A DNA stretch of 64,000 nucleotides from Citrus sinensis (Eukaryota; Streptophyta; Magnoliopsida; Sapindales; Rutaceae), in NCBI RefSeq assembly GCF_022201045.2, contig NC_068562.1:4402001-4466000 (forward strand), written 5' to 3'. Under the pieces are notes generated by a model. The model saw nothing but the letters and a program-made list of their open reading frames with translations. It was not told the DNA's origin and made no database searches. Each line of letters begins with the position of its first letter. Positions within the stretch are counted from its first letter, which is position 1. This document shows positions 63,692-64,000 of the stretch, one piece after another. A program made the position numbers and the translations under genes.

Positions 63692-64000
63692 GTTTGTTTA
63701 ATTTTTTTTTTCCCCTCTTCTCTTTTAAGATATAGCGATTAACACTTCTCACTTACTTTGATTCATTTATTATATGTATACATCTTATTATTTTATTGAA
63801 TTATCTCCTCAATTTAATCCCATCTTTTTTAACTTATAATAAATGAAGTTCGTAGTTTATACAATATGGTTGGGTTGGGAATTAATGAATAATTATAATG
63901 ACAAATATACGTCCACAGTTTTTCTCACTTCCTAAATTTCTCTCTTCATTTCAAAAATAGGTCCACGGCTATAAAATTAAAGTTTTTTTTTTTTCACTAC
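63692..64000 (+). other. Start of NAGS intron 1
   Basis: AT- and T-rich sequence follows the GT donor. No continuation of the kinase-like domain (expected pattern D I x x L H x L G I) is visible before the window ends, so exon 2 lies outside. Confidence 0.6.

Overview
This window is nuclear DNA from a flowering plant, most likely a eudicot of the rosid group. Genes carry GT-AG introns, non-coding DNA is very AT-rich, and small DNA-transposon relics are frequent. The gene content is plant-specific: D-type cyclin, DVL/RTFL peptide, PADRE/DUF4228 protein, CYSTM protein, GT34 glycosyltransferase and an N-acetylglutamate synthase with a plastid-type leader. I cannot name the species; a woody rosid such as Citrus is only a guess. 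No prokaryotic, organellar or CRISPR sequence was seen.

Layout: 0-12 kb holds AT-rich DNA with MITE-like relics, a one-exon unknown gene (5465-5965, +), a four-exon unknown gene (10424-11278, +) and a Ty3/gypsy fossil (about 11.58-11.98 kb). RuvB-like 2 (12659-15060, +) follows, with a site II/telo-box promoter. Next comes a minus-strand block: a GT34 glycosyltransferase (17544-18902), a plus-strand tRNA-Thr (22045-22118), a heptahelical PAQR-type receptor (22379-26175) and a D5-like cyclin (29915-31338). From 31.3 to 43 kb there is mostly repeat-rich DNA around one DVL/RTFL micropeptide gene (36771-36953). Then follow a PADRE gene (43252-45478), a 1-kb hAT-type element (46321-47324), a ten-exon NEMP/TMEM194 gene (48824-53273), a possible two-exon orphan gene (55253-55818), an F-box pseudogene (about 56.57-57.31 kb, minus), a CYSTM gene (59939-61059) and exon 1 of an N-acetylglutamate synthase that runs off the right edge (63326-63691).

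Multi-exon models were built by hand from reading frame, splice sites and family knowledge; exon coordinates are in each entry. The genes are not an operon. From memory, GT34, HHP, CYCD5 and NAGS genes are near-neighbours on Arabidopsis chromosome 4 (At4g376xx), while RVB2, the DUF2215/NEMP gene and the CYSTM gene WIH1 are near-neighbours at At5g676xx. Here the two sets lie together in one 50-kb stretch. I found no convincing new multi-gene system. The most useful leads are this interleaved synteny, a possible alternative last exon of the CYSTM gene, and several transposon insertions with clear target-site duplications.
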